Shown in pieces: positions 36,690 to 45,969 of a DNA stretch of 64,000 nt. Position 1 is the stretch's first letter. Each line of letters opens with the position of its first letter. The position numbers and the translations under genes were made by a program. Below the pieces are notes generated by a model that saw only the letters and a program-made list of their open reading frames with translations, was not told the origin of the DNA and did no database searches. Source of the stretch: Flavisphingopyxis sp963800335 (GTDB lineage: Bacteria > Pseudomonadota > Alphaproteobacteria > Sphingomonadales > Sphingomonadaceae); NCBI GenBank assembly GCA_963800335.1, contig CAWDAN010000002.1, forward strand, positions 62,001-126,000, read 5' to 3'.

Positions 36690-37438
36690 GCGCGGAGGAA
36701 AAAGACGAGCGTCGTCGCCGCGGTGACGGCGAGCGTCCAGATACGTACGCCGAGTGGCGGGAGCCGCTTGCCGATGCGCACGCCGACCCAGCCGCCGACG
36801 ACCGCGCCGGCGAGCATCGGCAGGCACGCTGCCCATGAGACGAGGCCCGTCGCGACGAAGACGAAGGCCGCCGCGCTGTTGGCGATCGCGAGCATCAGCG
36901 TGCGCGGGGCGAACAGCCTGCGCGGCGTAACGTTGGCGAGCAGGCCGTAAAGCGCGGTCATCATCAGCCCGACGCCGCCGCCGAAATAGCCGCCGTAGAT
37001 GCCGAGCAGTCCCTGGGTGACGAACAGCGTGCGGCGTCCGATCGTGACGCGGCTGTGGAGCCATTCGCTCGCGCTGCGGCCGAACGCCATGACGACCAGC
37101 GCGAACAGCAGCAGCCAGGGAATGATGCGGTCGAACGCGGCGCTCGGCGTCAGGACGAGCAATGTGCTGCCGATCAGCGCAGCAGCGAAGGTGATCGCGC
37201 CGAGCCAGCGGATATCGATGCCGCCGACCGGGCCGAGTTCATCGCGAAATCCGTAGGCGCTTGTCGCCGCGCCGGGGAGCAGCGCGAAATTGCTCGTCGC
37301 GTTGGCGACATTGGCGGGCAGGCCGACCGCGATCAGCGCGGGCAGCGTCGCAAAGGTGCCGCCGCCCGCGAGCGCATTCATCGCGCCGCCGATCAGGCCC
37401 GCAGCTGCCGCCAGCGCGAGCGTCGCGATATCAACCAA
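36680..37438 (-). CDS. TauE/SafE family sulfite exporter-like permease
   Basis: A 252-aa inner membrane protein with eight helices and the family marks AAAGLIGGAMNALAGGGTFATLPALIAVGLPA at the start and YGGYFGGGVGLMMTALYGLL in the second repeat. TauE/SafE proteins export small anions such as sulfite or organosulfonates. It overlaps the end of rlmN by eight bases on the same strand. Confidence 0.92.
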   Translation of the reverse strand: MVDIATLALAAAAGLIGGAMNALAGGGTFATLPALIAVGLPANVANATSNFALLPGAATSAYGFRDELGPVGGIDIRWLGAITFAAALIGSTLLVLTPSAAFDRIIPWLLLFALVVMAFGRSASEWLHSRVTIGRRTLFVTQGLLGIYGGYFGGGVGLMMTALYGLLANVTPRRLFAPRTLMLAIANSAAAFVFVATGLVSWAACLPMLAGAVVGGWVGVRIGKRLPPLGVRIWTLAVTAATTLVFFLRAYS

Positions 37439-38733
37439 GCGGTGCGGCTTCCTCTGCCTCGGCGCGATCCCGCTCCGCGCGCGTCTGCTTGACCGCGGCG
37501 GTCTTTAGCTGGCCGCAGGCGGCGTCGATGTCGCGGCCGCGCGGGGTGCGTACGGGCGCGGAGATGCCTGCGTCGAAGACGATCTTGCTGAACGCACGGA
37601 TGCGGGCGGGCGACGAGCATTCGTAGGGCGCACCGGGCCACGGGTTGAACGGGATCAGGTTGACCTTGGCGGGCAGGCGATAGTGGTTGATCAGCCGGAC
37701 GAGTTCGTGCGCGTCGGCGTCGCTGTCGTTCTTGTCCTTGAGCATGACGTATTCGAAAGTGATGCGCCTCGCGTTGTTGGCGCGCGGATAGTCGGCGCAC
37801 GCCTGCAACAATTCCTCGATGCCGTATTTGCGGTTGATCGGGACGATCTCGTCGCGGACCTCCTTGGTCACCGCGTGGAGCGAGACTGCGAGGTTGACGC
37901 CGATTTCCTCGGCGCAGCGCGCCATCATCGGGACGACGCCGCTGGTCGAGAGCGTGATGCGGCGCTTTGACAGCGCGAGCCCGTCGCCGTGCATGACGAT
38001 CCCGAGCGCGTCGCGGACATTGTCGAAATTGTAGAGCGGCTCGCCCATGCCCATCATGACGATGTTGGTCAGCATGCGCCCGCCGGTGCCGTATTCGGAA
38101 TTGTACTCGGCGACCGGCTGATCGTCCTCGTCGGCGTCATCGTCGGGGGCGAGGTCGTCTTCGGGGTCGCTGCCGAGGCCGGCCATGTTGCCCTTGGGCC
38201 ATTCGCCGAGCGCGTCGCGCGCGAGCATCACCTGGCCGACGATCTCGCCCGGGGTGAGGTTGCGGACGAGCCGCATCGTGCCGGTGTGGCAGAAGGTGCA
38301 GTTCAAGGTGCAGCCGACCTGGCTCGACACGCACAGGGTGCCGCGGCTTTCGTCGGGGATGAAGACCATTTCGTAGTCCTGAGCGTCGGCCGAACGGAGC
38401 AGCCATTTGCGCGTGCCGTCTTCGCTGACCTGCGCCTCGACGACCTCGGGCCGGCCGATGACGAAGCGTGTCGCGAGCCACGGGCGCATCGCCTTTGCGA
38501 TATCGGTCATCGCTTCGAAATCGGTCAGGCCGCGATGGTAGGTCCAGTGAAACAGCTGCTTGGCGCGCAATTTCGCCTGCTTGGGATCGAGTCCGGCTTC
38601 GGCGAGCACCGCCTGGATCTGCGTACGCGAAAGGCCGAGCAGGTCGATACGACCGTCCTGCGCGCGGGGTTACGTTGTTTACAAGCCCTGGGCGCGGAAC
38701 GGGCACCGGGTCGATATGGCCGGGAATCTGCAT
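37431..38733 (-). CDS. rlmN: Dual-specificity RNA methyltransferase RlmN; one frame break
   Basis: The start at 38733 (MQIPGHIDPVPVPRP) is out of frame with the rest; the break lies near 38660, after which DGRIDLLGLSRTQIQAVLAEAGLD leads into the main frame. Radical SAM cluster CTLNCTFCHTG (CxxxCxxC) and MGMGEPLYNFDNV are present, as is the C-terminal catalytic Cys region (DIDAACGQLK). It methylates A2503 of 23S rRNA (and tRNA A37). An acidic insert (EDDLAPDDDADEDDQ) lies before the MGEP motif. A break in such a conserved gene points to an assembly indel. Confidence 0.94.
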
Positions 38734-38786
38734 GATGGGTGCGCATATAGGCGCGCCCGAGCGATCCGTCACCCCGTGCGTTCGGA

Positions 38787-39281
38787 TCAGCGTGCGCGGG
38801 CGCAACCCAGAGCGGCGGCGTCGATCGCGGTGGCCGCGCCCTTGAGCGCATAGCGGTCGCTGAACCGGTTGCCGCGCGTGTCGCTGGTGCGGATCGTCAT
38901 CGTGCTCGCCGAGCGGATCGCGGCGATGATCGCGGCATCGGTGCGCGCGTCGCGTGCCCAGGCGTTGCGACCCTCGCCGACCAGCGCGAAGCGCGCGGCG
39001 CCGATGCCGATCACGATGTCGCGACCGGGCGCGGCGGCGCGGCCGAGCCGGGCGTAGAACTGTCCGCGAATGCGCGAGCCGGGCCAATAGCCGATGCTGG
39101 CATAAGCGGGCTCGGCCTTGCCGCGCTGTCCTTGTGCCCGCGCGATCGCGTAGCAGCGCGAAACCTTGGCGGAATCGCGAAACGCGCCCCAGCCGTCGAA
39201 GATGCCAAGCGATTCCGCCGCGGCGACGGGGACGACGACGAGTGACAGGCTGAGGCCAAGGAAGAGGATACGGATCGGCAC
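38787..39281 (-). CDS. Secreted protein resembling the invasion-associated locus B family
   Basis: I start at a GTG (39281: MPIRILFLGLSLSLVVVPVAAAE), which gives a clear signal peptide; the open frame upstream is a shadow of the dnaN leader. The mature protein begins SLGIFDGWGAFRDSAKVSRCYAIARA, like the IalB-type start (W..F.....CYA.A), and contains DIVIGIGAARFALVGEGRNAWARD and a C-terminal Cys. About 164 aa. The family assignment is tentative. Confidence 0.62.
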   Translation of the reverse strand: MPIRILFLGLSLSLVVVPVAAAESLGIFDGWGAFRDSAKVSRCYAIARAQGQRGKAEPAYASIGYWPGSRIRGQFYARLGRAAAPGRDIVIGIGAARFALVGEGRNAWARDARTDAAIIAAIRSASTMTIRTSDTRGNRFSDRYALKGAATAIDAAALGCARAR

Positions 39282-39481
39282 GATGGCGCGGTGATTTGCG
39301 CAAATGGCGTGCTTTGGCAAGCGGGCGCGCCGCGAAGAGAGTCGCTCGCGCTTGCGGCACCCGAGATTCTCGTTAAGGAAGGAGGGGAATTTCCGGCGCA
39401 TTTTCTTGGCGATTCCCGGTCTTCGCAAGAGGACCGGCGCAGCGACCGGCAGTAGGTTCGAAGAGGGAGCGAATGGGGTCT

Positions 39482-40600
39482 ATGAAAGCGACAATCGAGC
39501 GTGCGACACTGCTGAAGAGCCTGGGCCATGTCCAGTCGGTGGTCGAGCGGCGTAATACCATTCCGATCCTGTCGAACGTCCTGATCGAAGCGCATGCCGA
39601 CGGGTCGATCAAGCTGATGGCGACCGATCTCGATTTGCAGGTCGTCGAAACGATCGCCGCGCAGGTCGAAACACCGGGCACGATCACGGTGTCGGCGCAC
39701 CTGCTGTTCGAAATCGCGCGCAAGCTGAAGGACGGATCGCAGGTTCTGCTGTCGGCCGCCGATAGCAAGATGCTGGTCCAGTCGGGCCAGTCGCGGTTCA
39801 ACCTGCCGACGCTGCCGCGCGACGATTTCCCGGTCATTGCCGAGGGCGACCTCGGTACCAATTTCGAGCTGCCCGCGCAGACGCTGGTGCAGATCATCGA
39901 CCGGACCAGGTTCGCGATCTCGACCGAGGAAACGCGCTATTACCTCAACGGCATCTTCCTCCACGTCGCCGATGACGACAGCGCCGGTCCGGTGCTCAAG
40001 GCAGCGGCGACCGACGGTCACCGGCTGGCGCGCGTCACCGTCCCGCGCCCCGATGGCGCCGAGGGCATGCCCGACGTCATCGTGCCGCGCAAATGCGTCG
40101 CCGAATTGCGCAAATTGCTCGACGAGAGTGACGGCAATGTCGAGGTCAGCCTGTCGGCATCGAAGATCCGCTTCACGCTGGGCCATGCGATCCTGACGTC
40201 GAAGCTGATCGACGGGACCTTCCCCGATTACAATCGCGTCATCCCGACGGGCAACGACAAGCTGCTCAAGATCGATCCCAAGGCGTTCATGGAGGGCGTC
40301 GATCGCGTCGCCACGATCGCGTCGGAAAAGACCCGCGCGGTCAAGATGGCGGTCGACCAGGGCAAGGTGACATTGTCGGTGACGAGCCCCGAGAACGGCA
40401 CCGCATCCGAAGAGGTCCCCGGCGATTACACGTCCGATGGCATAGAGATCGGTTTCAACGCGCGCTACCTGCTCGATATCCTCGCGCAGATCGAGGGCGA
40501 CACGGTCGAGCTGCATCTTGCCGATGCCGCCGCGCCGACGCTGATCCGCGAAGGCGACAAGAACCCGGCGCTGTACGTATTGATGCCGATGCGGGTGTAA
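39482..40600 (+). CDS. dnaN: DNA polymerase III beta subunit (sliding clamp)
   Basis: Start ATG 39482 (MKATIERATLLKSLGHVQSVVERRNTIPILSNV), the standard beginning; an in-frame ATG at 39473 is also possible. The 372-aa protein shows all three clamp domains, with ADGHRLARV-type ATDGHRLA, EGGDKNPALYVLMPMRV-like end NPALYVLMPMRV. It forms the ring that holds polymerase III on DNA. Complete and in frame. Its gene neighbours are not dnaA/recF here. Confidence 0.97.
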   Translation: MKATIERATLLKSLGHVQSVVERRNTIPILSNVLIEAHADGSIKLMATDLDLQVVETIAAQVETPGTITVSAHLLFEIARKLKDGSQVLLSAADSKMLVQSGQSRFNLPTLPRDDFPVIAEGDLGTNFELPAQTLVQIIDRTRFAISTEETRYYLNGIFLHVADDDSAGPVLKAAATDGHRLARVTVPRPDGAEGMPDVIVPRKCVAELRKLLDESDGNVEVSLSASKIRFTLGHAILTSKLIDGTFPDYNRVIPTGNDKLLKIDPKAFMEGVDRVATIASEKTRAVKMAVDQGKVTLSVTSPENGTASEEVPGDYTSDGIEIGFNARYLLDILAQIEGDTVELHLADAAAPTLIREGDKNPALYVLMPMRV

Positions 40601-40651
40601 CAGCCTTTGCCCGAAGTGTTAGCTCGGGCGAGGTTGCAGGTTAGATCGGTC

Positions 40652-40690
40652 CTGTCATTGCGAGCGTAGCCAAGCAATCCAGGGCGTCAC
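40652..40690 (+). repeat. Half of a common intergenic palindrome
   Basis: gtcattgcgagcgtagccaagcaatccagggcgtcac is the left arm of a palindrome often seen between genes in Proteobacteria; the matching right arm (ending caatgac) is absent here, so the copy is truncated. It lies between the convergent dnaN and sorbosone dehydrogenase genes. Confidence 0.6.
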
Positions 40691-40705
40691 GCGCGGTGTC
40701 CTGAC

Positions 40706-42091
40706 TTACTTCGCCGCCGCTGCGCTGACTCGCCAGACGATGTTGCTGACGTCGTCGGTGACGAGCAGGCTGCCGTCCTTGGCGATCTTGACATCGGTCG
40801 GGCGACCGTGCGCCTCGCCCCCCTTGTCGGCGAGAAATCCGGTCAGGACATCGACCGGCTTGGCTTCGGCGGGGCGGCCGTTGGCGCCGAACTTGACGAA
40901 CACGACCTTGTAGCCGGCCGCGGGTTCGCGGTTCCATGAGCCATGCAGCGCGATGAAAGCGCCATTGGTCCACTTGTCGCCGAGCTGCGCGCCCTGTGCG
41001 AAGGTCAGGCCAAGCGGCGCGACATGGCTGCCAAGGCCATAGGCTGGGCGCTTGGTGTACTGGCGCATGTCCGACGGAGCTTCGTCGCTGATCCTCTTGT
41101 CTTCGTAACCGCCCCAGAAATACCAGGGCCAGCCGTAGAAATCGCCCTCGACGACGTCAGTGAGATAGTCGGGGACGAGGTCGGAGCCGAGCTGGTCGCG
41201 TTCGTTGACGACGACCCACATGTTGTCGGTTCCGGGTAGCCAGGCGATGCCGACGGGATTGCGCATGCCCGAGGCATAGGGTCGCCATTTGCCCGTCGCG
41301 ACGTCGACCTCAAGCACTGCAGCGCGGCAGAAGACCGGCGGGAAGCCCTTTTGCCAGATGCATTTCTCGTTCTCGACGCCGCCTTCGCCATAGTTGCTGT
41401 TCGATCCGACGGTAACGTAGAGCTTCGACCCGTCGGCGCTGGCGAGCAAGTTCTTGGTCCAGTGGTAATTGGGGGCCTTGGCGGGCAAGCCTACGACGCG
41501 CCGGCCCTTGGCGGTGATCTTTGTCTCGCCTGCGACATAGGGAAAGGCGATGATCGCGTCGGTATTGGCGACGTAGAGCGTGTCGTCGACCAGCGCCATG
41601 CCGAACGGCGAATTGAGCCCGGTGATATAGGGCACCTTGAGATCGGCCGCTCCATCGCCGTCGACGTCGCGCAGCAGCATGATACGGTTGGCACTCGGCA
41701 CGCCGGCGCCGGCCTTTGCCATCAGCCGCGACATGATCCAGCCCGTGATGCCCGACGTGTCGCTGGGCGCCTTGTTGGTTTCGGCGACGAGCACGTCGCC
41801 ATTGGGCAGGACGAGCATCGAGCGCGGATGGTCGAGCCCCTCGGCAAAGCGGCTGACCGTCAGGCCTTGCGCCGCCGCGGGCCTTTCGCCGTCGGGCCAG
41901 CCCGAAACCTTGGCGATGTTTACCGTCGGGATTGTCTCTGGCCGCGGATCGTTGAGCGCGGCTTCGGCGGGCACGCGTCCGCTCAGCTGATCGGTGGTAA
42001 ATTGCGCGACGTCGGGTCGCGTCAGGTACCAGCCGAGCAGGACAAGGCCGAGGACGACCAGGACGAGAATGATGCGCCAGCGCTTTTTCAT
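40706..42091 (-). CDS. Membrane-anchored sorbosone dehydrogenase family protein (PQQ beta-propeller), paralogue 1
   Basis: Starts MKKRWRIILVLVVLGLVLLGW, an uncleaved membrane anchor. The 461-aa protein has the six-bladed propeller repeats of the soluble glucose/L-sorbosone dehydrogenase family: LDHPRSMLVLPNGDVLVAET, NSPFGMALVDDTLYVANTD, YHWTKNLLASADGSKLYVTVGSNSN, ASGMRNPVGIAWLPG and WVVVNERDQLG...DY. PQQ-dependent sugar oxidation in the periplasm is the usual role. A paralogue lies at 47995. Confidence 0.9.
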   Translation of the reverse strand: MKKRWRIILVLVVLGLVLLGWYLTRPDVAQFTTDQLSGRVPAEAALNDPRPETIPTVNIAKVSGWPDGERPAAAQGLTVSRFAEGLDHPRSMLVLPNGDVLVAETNKAPSDTSGITGWIMSRLMAKAGAGVPSANRIMLLRDVDGDGAADLKVPYITGLNSPFGMALVDDTLYVANTDAIIAFPYVAGETKITAKGRRVVGLPAKAPNYHWTKNLLASADGSKLYVTVGSNSNYGEGGVENEKCIWQKGFPPVFCRAAVLEVDVATGKWRPYASGMRNPVGIAWLPGTDNMWVVVNERDQLGSDLVPDYLTDVVEGDFYGWPWYFWGGYEDKRISDEAPSDMRQYTKRPAYGLGSHVAPLGLTFAQGAQLGDKWTNGAFIALHGSWNREPAAGYKVVFVKFGANGRPAEAKPVDVLTGFLADKGGEAHGRPTDVKIAKDGSLLVTDDVSNIVWRVSAAAAK

Positions 42092-42172
42092 AGGGTCAAG
42101 ATCCCGTTTACTGCATGGTGTCTACATAGTTTGGCGAGGCGGCGCGCGGCTGGCAACCGAAGACTGGCGCGC

Positions 42173-42382
42173 TCAATCGCGGTCGTGGGACAGGCGGTCG
42201 ACGCTCCAGACGACCAGTGCGGCGATGATGCCTGCCGCCAGGCCGGCGAGCAGCCCGATGACAGGCTGGCCCTTTTCGCCGCCGATCCAGGCGCCGACGA
42301 GCGGCAGCAGGGCGATGAAGATGCCGCCTGCCATCGGGTTGGGCGTGGGACGACGGGACGGGGGAGGAGGCGTTGCGATCAT
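42173..42382 (-). CDS. Small two-helix membrane protein, unknown
   Basis: Start 42382 (MIATPPPPSRRPTPNPMAGG); an ATG 15 codons upstream also fits. Two hydrophobic segments (GGIFIALLPLVGAWIGG and VIGLLAGLAAGIIAALVVWSV) and a short tail, 69 aa. No family recognised. It lies 80 bases upstream of the sorbosone dehydrogenase gene in the same direction. Confidence 0.6.
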   Translation of the reverse strand: MIATPPPPSRRPTPNPMAGGIFIALLPLVGAWIGGEKGQPVIGLLAGLAAGIIAALVVWSVDRLSHDRD

Positions 42383-42545
42383 GCGCACGGTTTTGGCAGG
42401 TCGCGGTCGCCGTGGGAAGAGGGCCATTTGGCGTCGCGGTGGCCAATCGACGTTATCCCTAACGCACCGTTGACCGTGGCCCTAGACGGCTTGGTCACCG
42501 CCCCGCGCTATTCGGGTGGTCCAGCCCCTCCTGCCAGGTGAACCG

Positions 42546-42770
42546 ATGAGCCCTGATGGCGTGACCTTTGCCGCGATTCACGACCGGCGCGCGATCGATG
42601 CCGCGTCCGAACTGATCGAAACGTTCGGCGACCATGCCGCTTACGAGGCCGCCGCGCGCGCCGCGCGCAGTCGCGACCTGGGCAATCACATCCATTTCTG
42701 TCGCTGGCGCGAGGTCGAGCGGGTGATTGCCATGCTGGGCGACACCCAGACGGTCGGCCGTATCCACTAA
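42546..42770 (+). CDS. Small conserved-looking sphingomonad protein (possibly DUF6961)
   Basis: ATG 42546 (MSPDGVTFAAIHDRRAIDAASELIETFGDHAAYEAAARA). The 74-aa helical protein contains AARSRDLGNHIHFCRWREVERVIAML, a pattern I associate with small sphingomonad proteins of the DUF6961 type, though I cannot confirm it. Function unknown. An ATG ten codons upstream is possible. Confidence 0.6.
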   Translation: MSPDGVTFAAIHDRRAIDAASELIETFGDHAAYEAAARAARSRDLGNHIHFCRWREVERVIAMLGDTQTVGRIH

Positions 42771-42797
42771 ACCGGGCTTCGGAGCTAAGCTGACCGA

Positions 42798-43208
42798 TCA
42801 GGCGGTGCGGCGTTCGAACGATGATGCGGGCATCGGTCCCGACGCTGGCGACCGATTGGCCAGCGCGCCGGCGCGCGGAGCGGGATCGGGCTGGCTACGT
42901 TCGATCAGCGCCTGGAAGCGCTCGAGGAATCGCCCTCCGCGCTCTGTCACCGAGATGAAGATATTGCGTTTGTCGGCTTCGTCGCGCTGACGGCGCAGGA
43001 AGCCCAGCGAGGCGAGCTTATTGAGCGCGCGGGTGACGACTGGTTTCGACACGGTCAGCCGCGAGGCAAGACCGCGCACGGTATGCGGCCCCTGAGTCTG
43101 CCCAACGAGCAGGAGTATGGCCATCTGGCGATTGGTCAGATCGGGATCGCCCGAGCGGACATAACCGACCAGCGTACCCATCCATTTTTCAAGCCAATCG
43201 TGAGCCAC
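42798..43208 (-). CDS. MarR-family transcriptional regulator
   Basis: Starts at GTG 43208 (MAHDWLEKWMGTLVGYVRSG) with the strong site aaaggga six bases ahead; the open frame further upstream is noise. The 136-aa protein has the winged-helix core LTNRQMAILLLVGQTQGPHTVRGLASRLTVSKPVVTRALNKLASLGFLRRQRDEADKRNIFISVTERG, the MarR signature DxR region included. Probably a repressor of its own and the divergent gene (43364). Signal unknown. Confidence 0.88.
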   Translation of the reverse strand: MAHDWLEKWMGTLVGYVRSGDPDLTNRQMAILLLVGQTQGPHTVRGLASRLTVSKPVVTRALNKLASLGFLRRQRDEADKRNIFISVTERGGRFLERFQALIERSQPDPAPRAGALANRSPASGPMPASSFERRTA

Positions 43209-43363
43209 AAATGCTCCCTTTCGAAAAAACAGTCGTTCAGCAGACAGTGCGCGGGGCAAGTCGCGATAGGATCGCCTGTTCTGGGGGTAACGCGTAACTC
43301 CGCTTTGAGTTGCACCGCGCAAACGAACTTGCCACTCCGATCTGCGTTCCATAGGATCACGCC

Positions 43364-43681
43364 ATGCAGCGCCACATCCGCAATTCCGGTTCATCAGACG
43401 ATCGCCCGACGACGTCACGGTGGCGCTCGGCGCTGCCGCTGGTCGTGACAGCGGGCGTTTGCGGATGGACGGTGTTTGCCGACGATAGCGTTGCGCGCAA
43501 CGTCGAGGCCGCGGGCGGCCACTCGGCCAGCCTGGTCGATGCGGCGGGAACGCGGATCGTCAACATCGTCGATGCAGCGGTATCGACGGGCGAAGCGGCG
43601 GTTGCGCTGGTAACCAGCGCGGCGGCCGCGGCTTCCGCGATCGTCGAGGCGCTGTCGCGGCTGGCGAGCGTCCTCGGCTAG
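43364..43681 (+). CDS. Uncharacterised membrane-anchored protein, divergent from MarR
   Basis: ATG 43364 (MQRHIRNSGSSDDRPTTSRW). A hydrophobic segment (SALPLVVTAGVCGWTVFA) is followed by an Ala/Val-rich helical tail ending ALSRLASVLG, 105 aa. No family recognised. The shared upstream region with the MarR gene makes it a plausible target of that regulator. Confidence 0.55.
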   Translation: MQRHIRNSGSSDDRPTTSRWRSALPLVVTAGVCGWTVFADDSVARNVEAAGGHSASLVDAAGTRIVNIVDAAVSTGEAAVALVTSAAAAASAIVEALSRLASVLG

Positions 43682-43684
43682 GCC

Positions 43685-45085
43685 CTAATCGCGCGGATAG
43701 CGCGCGTTGAGCATCGCCCATGCTGCGCGCAGGCCGAGCGCCGCGCCGCCCTTGGGGCGTCCCGGCTTTGCGACCGGCTGCCAGGCGAAGGTGTCGAAAT
43801 GCGCCCACGCGATATCGTCGCCGACGAACTTCTTGAGGAACAGCGCGGCGGTGACCGAACCGGCAAAACCGCCTTCTGCGGCGTTCGAGATGTCGGCGAT
43901 ATCCGACGAGAGCATCTCGGCATAAGCATCCCACAATGGCATCCGCCAGCACGGATCGTCGTGATCGGTTCCGCCGGCGAGCAGGTCGTTGGCGAGCGTG
44001 TCATCATCGCAGAAAAGATTGGGCAGATCGGGGCCGAGCGCGACGCGTGCGGCGCCGGTCAGCGTCGCGAAATCGATCATCAGCTCGGGACTGTCTTCGC
44101 TCGCGCGGGCGAGTGCATCGCCGAGCACGAGGCGTCCCTCGGCATCGGTATTGCCGATCTCGACGGTCAGTCCCTTGCGGCTGGATAGGATGTCGCCAGG
44201 CCGGAAGGCGTCTTCGGAGATCGCGTTCTCGACCGCCGCGACGAGCATGTGGAGGCGGACGGGAAGGCGCGCCTCGATGATCATCTCGGCGAGTGCGAGC
44301 GCGTGGGCGGCGCCGCCCATGTCCTTTTTCATCAGGCGCATGCCGCTTGCGCCCTTGATGTCGAGCCCGCCAGAATCGAAGGTCACGCCCTTGCCGACGA
44401 TCGCGACGCGCGGATGCTTGGGATTGCCCCATTCGATCTCGATCAGGCGCGGCGCGTGTCTTTTGCCCGCGGCGCGACCGACCGCGTGGATCATCGGGTA
44501 ATGTTTGGCGAGATCGCTGTCGGCGGTGATGGTGAGATCGGCATCGTGCGCCTCGGCGATCCGCCTCGCGACCGCCTCGAGGTCGGCGGGGCCCATGTCG
44601 GCGGCGGGCGTGTTGACGAGGTCGCGGACGAGCGCGGTCGCCCTTACCTCGCGGGCAATGCCGGGGATCTGGCCGGGTTCGGAGGTTAGCAGGACGCGCG
44701 CGCCGAGATCGGTCTTGTCGTCGGGTTTCTTGTAGCGGTCGAAGCGATGCTGCGCGATCATCCAGCCGAACGGGGCCGGTCCGGGCGTGCCGTTGGCGAG
44801 ACGATAGGTGCCCGCGGGCAGCGCGGTCGGCAGCTTGGCCAGGCACCAGCTCGACAGGCTGTCGACATTGGCAACGACGGTGACGACCGCCCAGTCATCG
44901 TGCTTTTCGCCAGGCAGGATCGCGTTGGCATAGCCCTTGGGCTGCAATTGCTGCGCGGCGAGCGCGGCGCGGACGCGCGGCGGCTGATCCTTGAGCCAGC
45001 CGTCATAGGTCTTTTCATCGACGATGTGGATCAGGTGCGCGTCTTCGCCCTTGTCGGGGCGAACGAGTTCGTTGAATTCGGTCAT
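43685..45085 (-). CDS. Leucyl aminopeptidase (M17 family)
   Basis: A 466-aa protein with the M17 signature NTDAEGRL and the metal-binding VGKGVTFDSGGLDIKGA region, MKKDMGGAA and the final WAHFDTFAWQP. M17 enzymes are hexameric di-metal exopeptidases acting in cytoplasmic peptide turnover. All signatures present and in frame. The N-terminal domain (about 160 aa) is diverged, as in the alphaproteobacterial branch. Confidence 0.94.
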   Translation of the reverse strand: MTEFNELVRPDKGEDAHLIHIVDEKTYDGWLKDQPPRVRAALAAQQLQPKGYANAILPGEKHDDWAVVTVVANVDSLSSWCLAKLPTALPAGTYRLANGTPGPAPFGWMIAQHRFDRYKKPDDKTDLGARVLLTSEPGQIPGIAREVRATALVRDLVNTPAADMGPADLEAVARRIAEAHDADLTITADSDLAKHYPMIHAVGRAAGKRHAPRLIEIEWGNPKHPRVAIVGKGVTFDSGGLDIKGASGMRLMKKDMGGAAHALALAEMIIEARLPVRLHMLVAAVENAISEDAFRPGDILSSRKGLTVEIGNTDAEGRLVLGDALARASEDSPELMIDFATLTGAARVALGPDLPNLFCDDDTLANDLLAGGTDHDDPCWRMPLWDAYAEMLSSDIADISNAAEGGFAGSVTAALFLKKFVGDDIAWAHFDTFAWQPVAKPGRPKGGAALGLRAAWAMLNARYPRD

Positions 45086-45153
45086 GCTCGGAACTGATAG
45101 GGATTCTCGCCGATTTGTCTAATGGCGAACCATGGCCTGAAAGGATTTTTGCG

Positions 45154-45969
45154 ATGAGACCGTTCGTTATTACGCTGTCGCTGGCCATTCTGCTGGCCGG
45201 ATGCAATGCCGAGCCGGCGCGGGTTTCGGCCAACGAAGCAGATGCGCAGGCGGGGGCGTCGGCCAAACCAGTCGCGCCCGCCCCGCATCCTCCTGCTGCG
45301 ACTGGCGCCAGCGCGGTCAAGATTGCGAACGACGATTTCGAGTTCGATTACAGCTATCCCGCCGAGGCGGCGGCGATCCCGGCCCTTGCGAAACGCCTCG
45401 ACGCCGAGCGCGACACCGCGTTGGCCAAGCTCAAGCGCGAAACCGCGAGCGCGCGCAAGGGAGCGCAGAGCGGCGACTTTCCCTATCGCGCCTATGACTA
45501 TCAGAAGGAATGGCAGCGGGTTGCCGACATTCCCGGCTGGCTCAGCCTGTCGGCGAGCATCTACACCTTCACCGGCGGGGCGCACGGCATGACGGTCTAT
45601 GACGCGCTGCTGTGGGACAAGTCAGCGGGCGAGGCGATCGATCCAACCGATGCCTTTACTTCGAAAGCCGCGATCGACGGGGCGATCAAGGCGCCGTTTT
45701 GCAAGGCGCTCGATGCGCAGCGGATCAAGAAGCGTGGCGGTCCGATCGGCGACGAGACCGCGATGTTCAACGAGTGCATCGACCCGTCGCCCTATTCGAT
45801 TTTGTTCGGTTCATCGAACAGGCGCAGCTTCGACCGGATCACCGTGATGGTGCCGCCTTATGAAGCGGGGCCCTATGCCGAAGGAACGTACGAAGTCGAT
45901 TTGCCCGTGACGGCGGCGCTGATCGCTGCGCTCAAGCCGCGTTTTCGACCGGCGTTTTCGGTGAAGTGA
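45154..45969 (+). CDS. Lipoprotein with DUF4163/DUF3298 (PdaC-like) domains
   Basis: ATG 45154 (MRPFVITLSLAILLAGCNAEP) with lipobox LLAGC; aaagga upstream. The mature part has FEFDYSYPAEAAAIPALAKRLDAERD, typical of DUF4163, and the DUF3298 sequence GGAHGMTVYDALLWDKSAGEAIDPTDAF, then VPPYEAGPYAEGTYEVDLPV. About 271 aa. These pairs occur in anti-sigma RsiV and PdaC-like exported proteins; here it is an outer or inner membrane lipoprotein of unknown role. Converges on the monooxygenase gene. Confidence 0.88.
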   Translation: MRPFVITLSLAILLAGCNAEPARVSANEADAQAGASAKPVAPAPHPPAATGASAVKIANDDFEFDYSYPAEAAAIPALAKRLDAERDTALAKLKRETASARKGAQSGDFPYRAYDYQKEWQRVADIPGWLSLSASIYTFTGGAHGMTVYDALLWDKSAGEAIDPTDAFTSKAAIDGAIKAPFCKALDAQRIKKRGGPIGDETAMFNECIDPSPYSILFGSSNRRSFDRITVMVPPYEAGPYAEGTYEVDLPVTAALIAALKPRFRPAFSVK

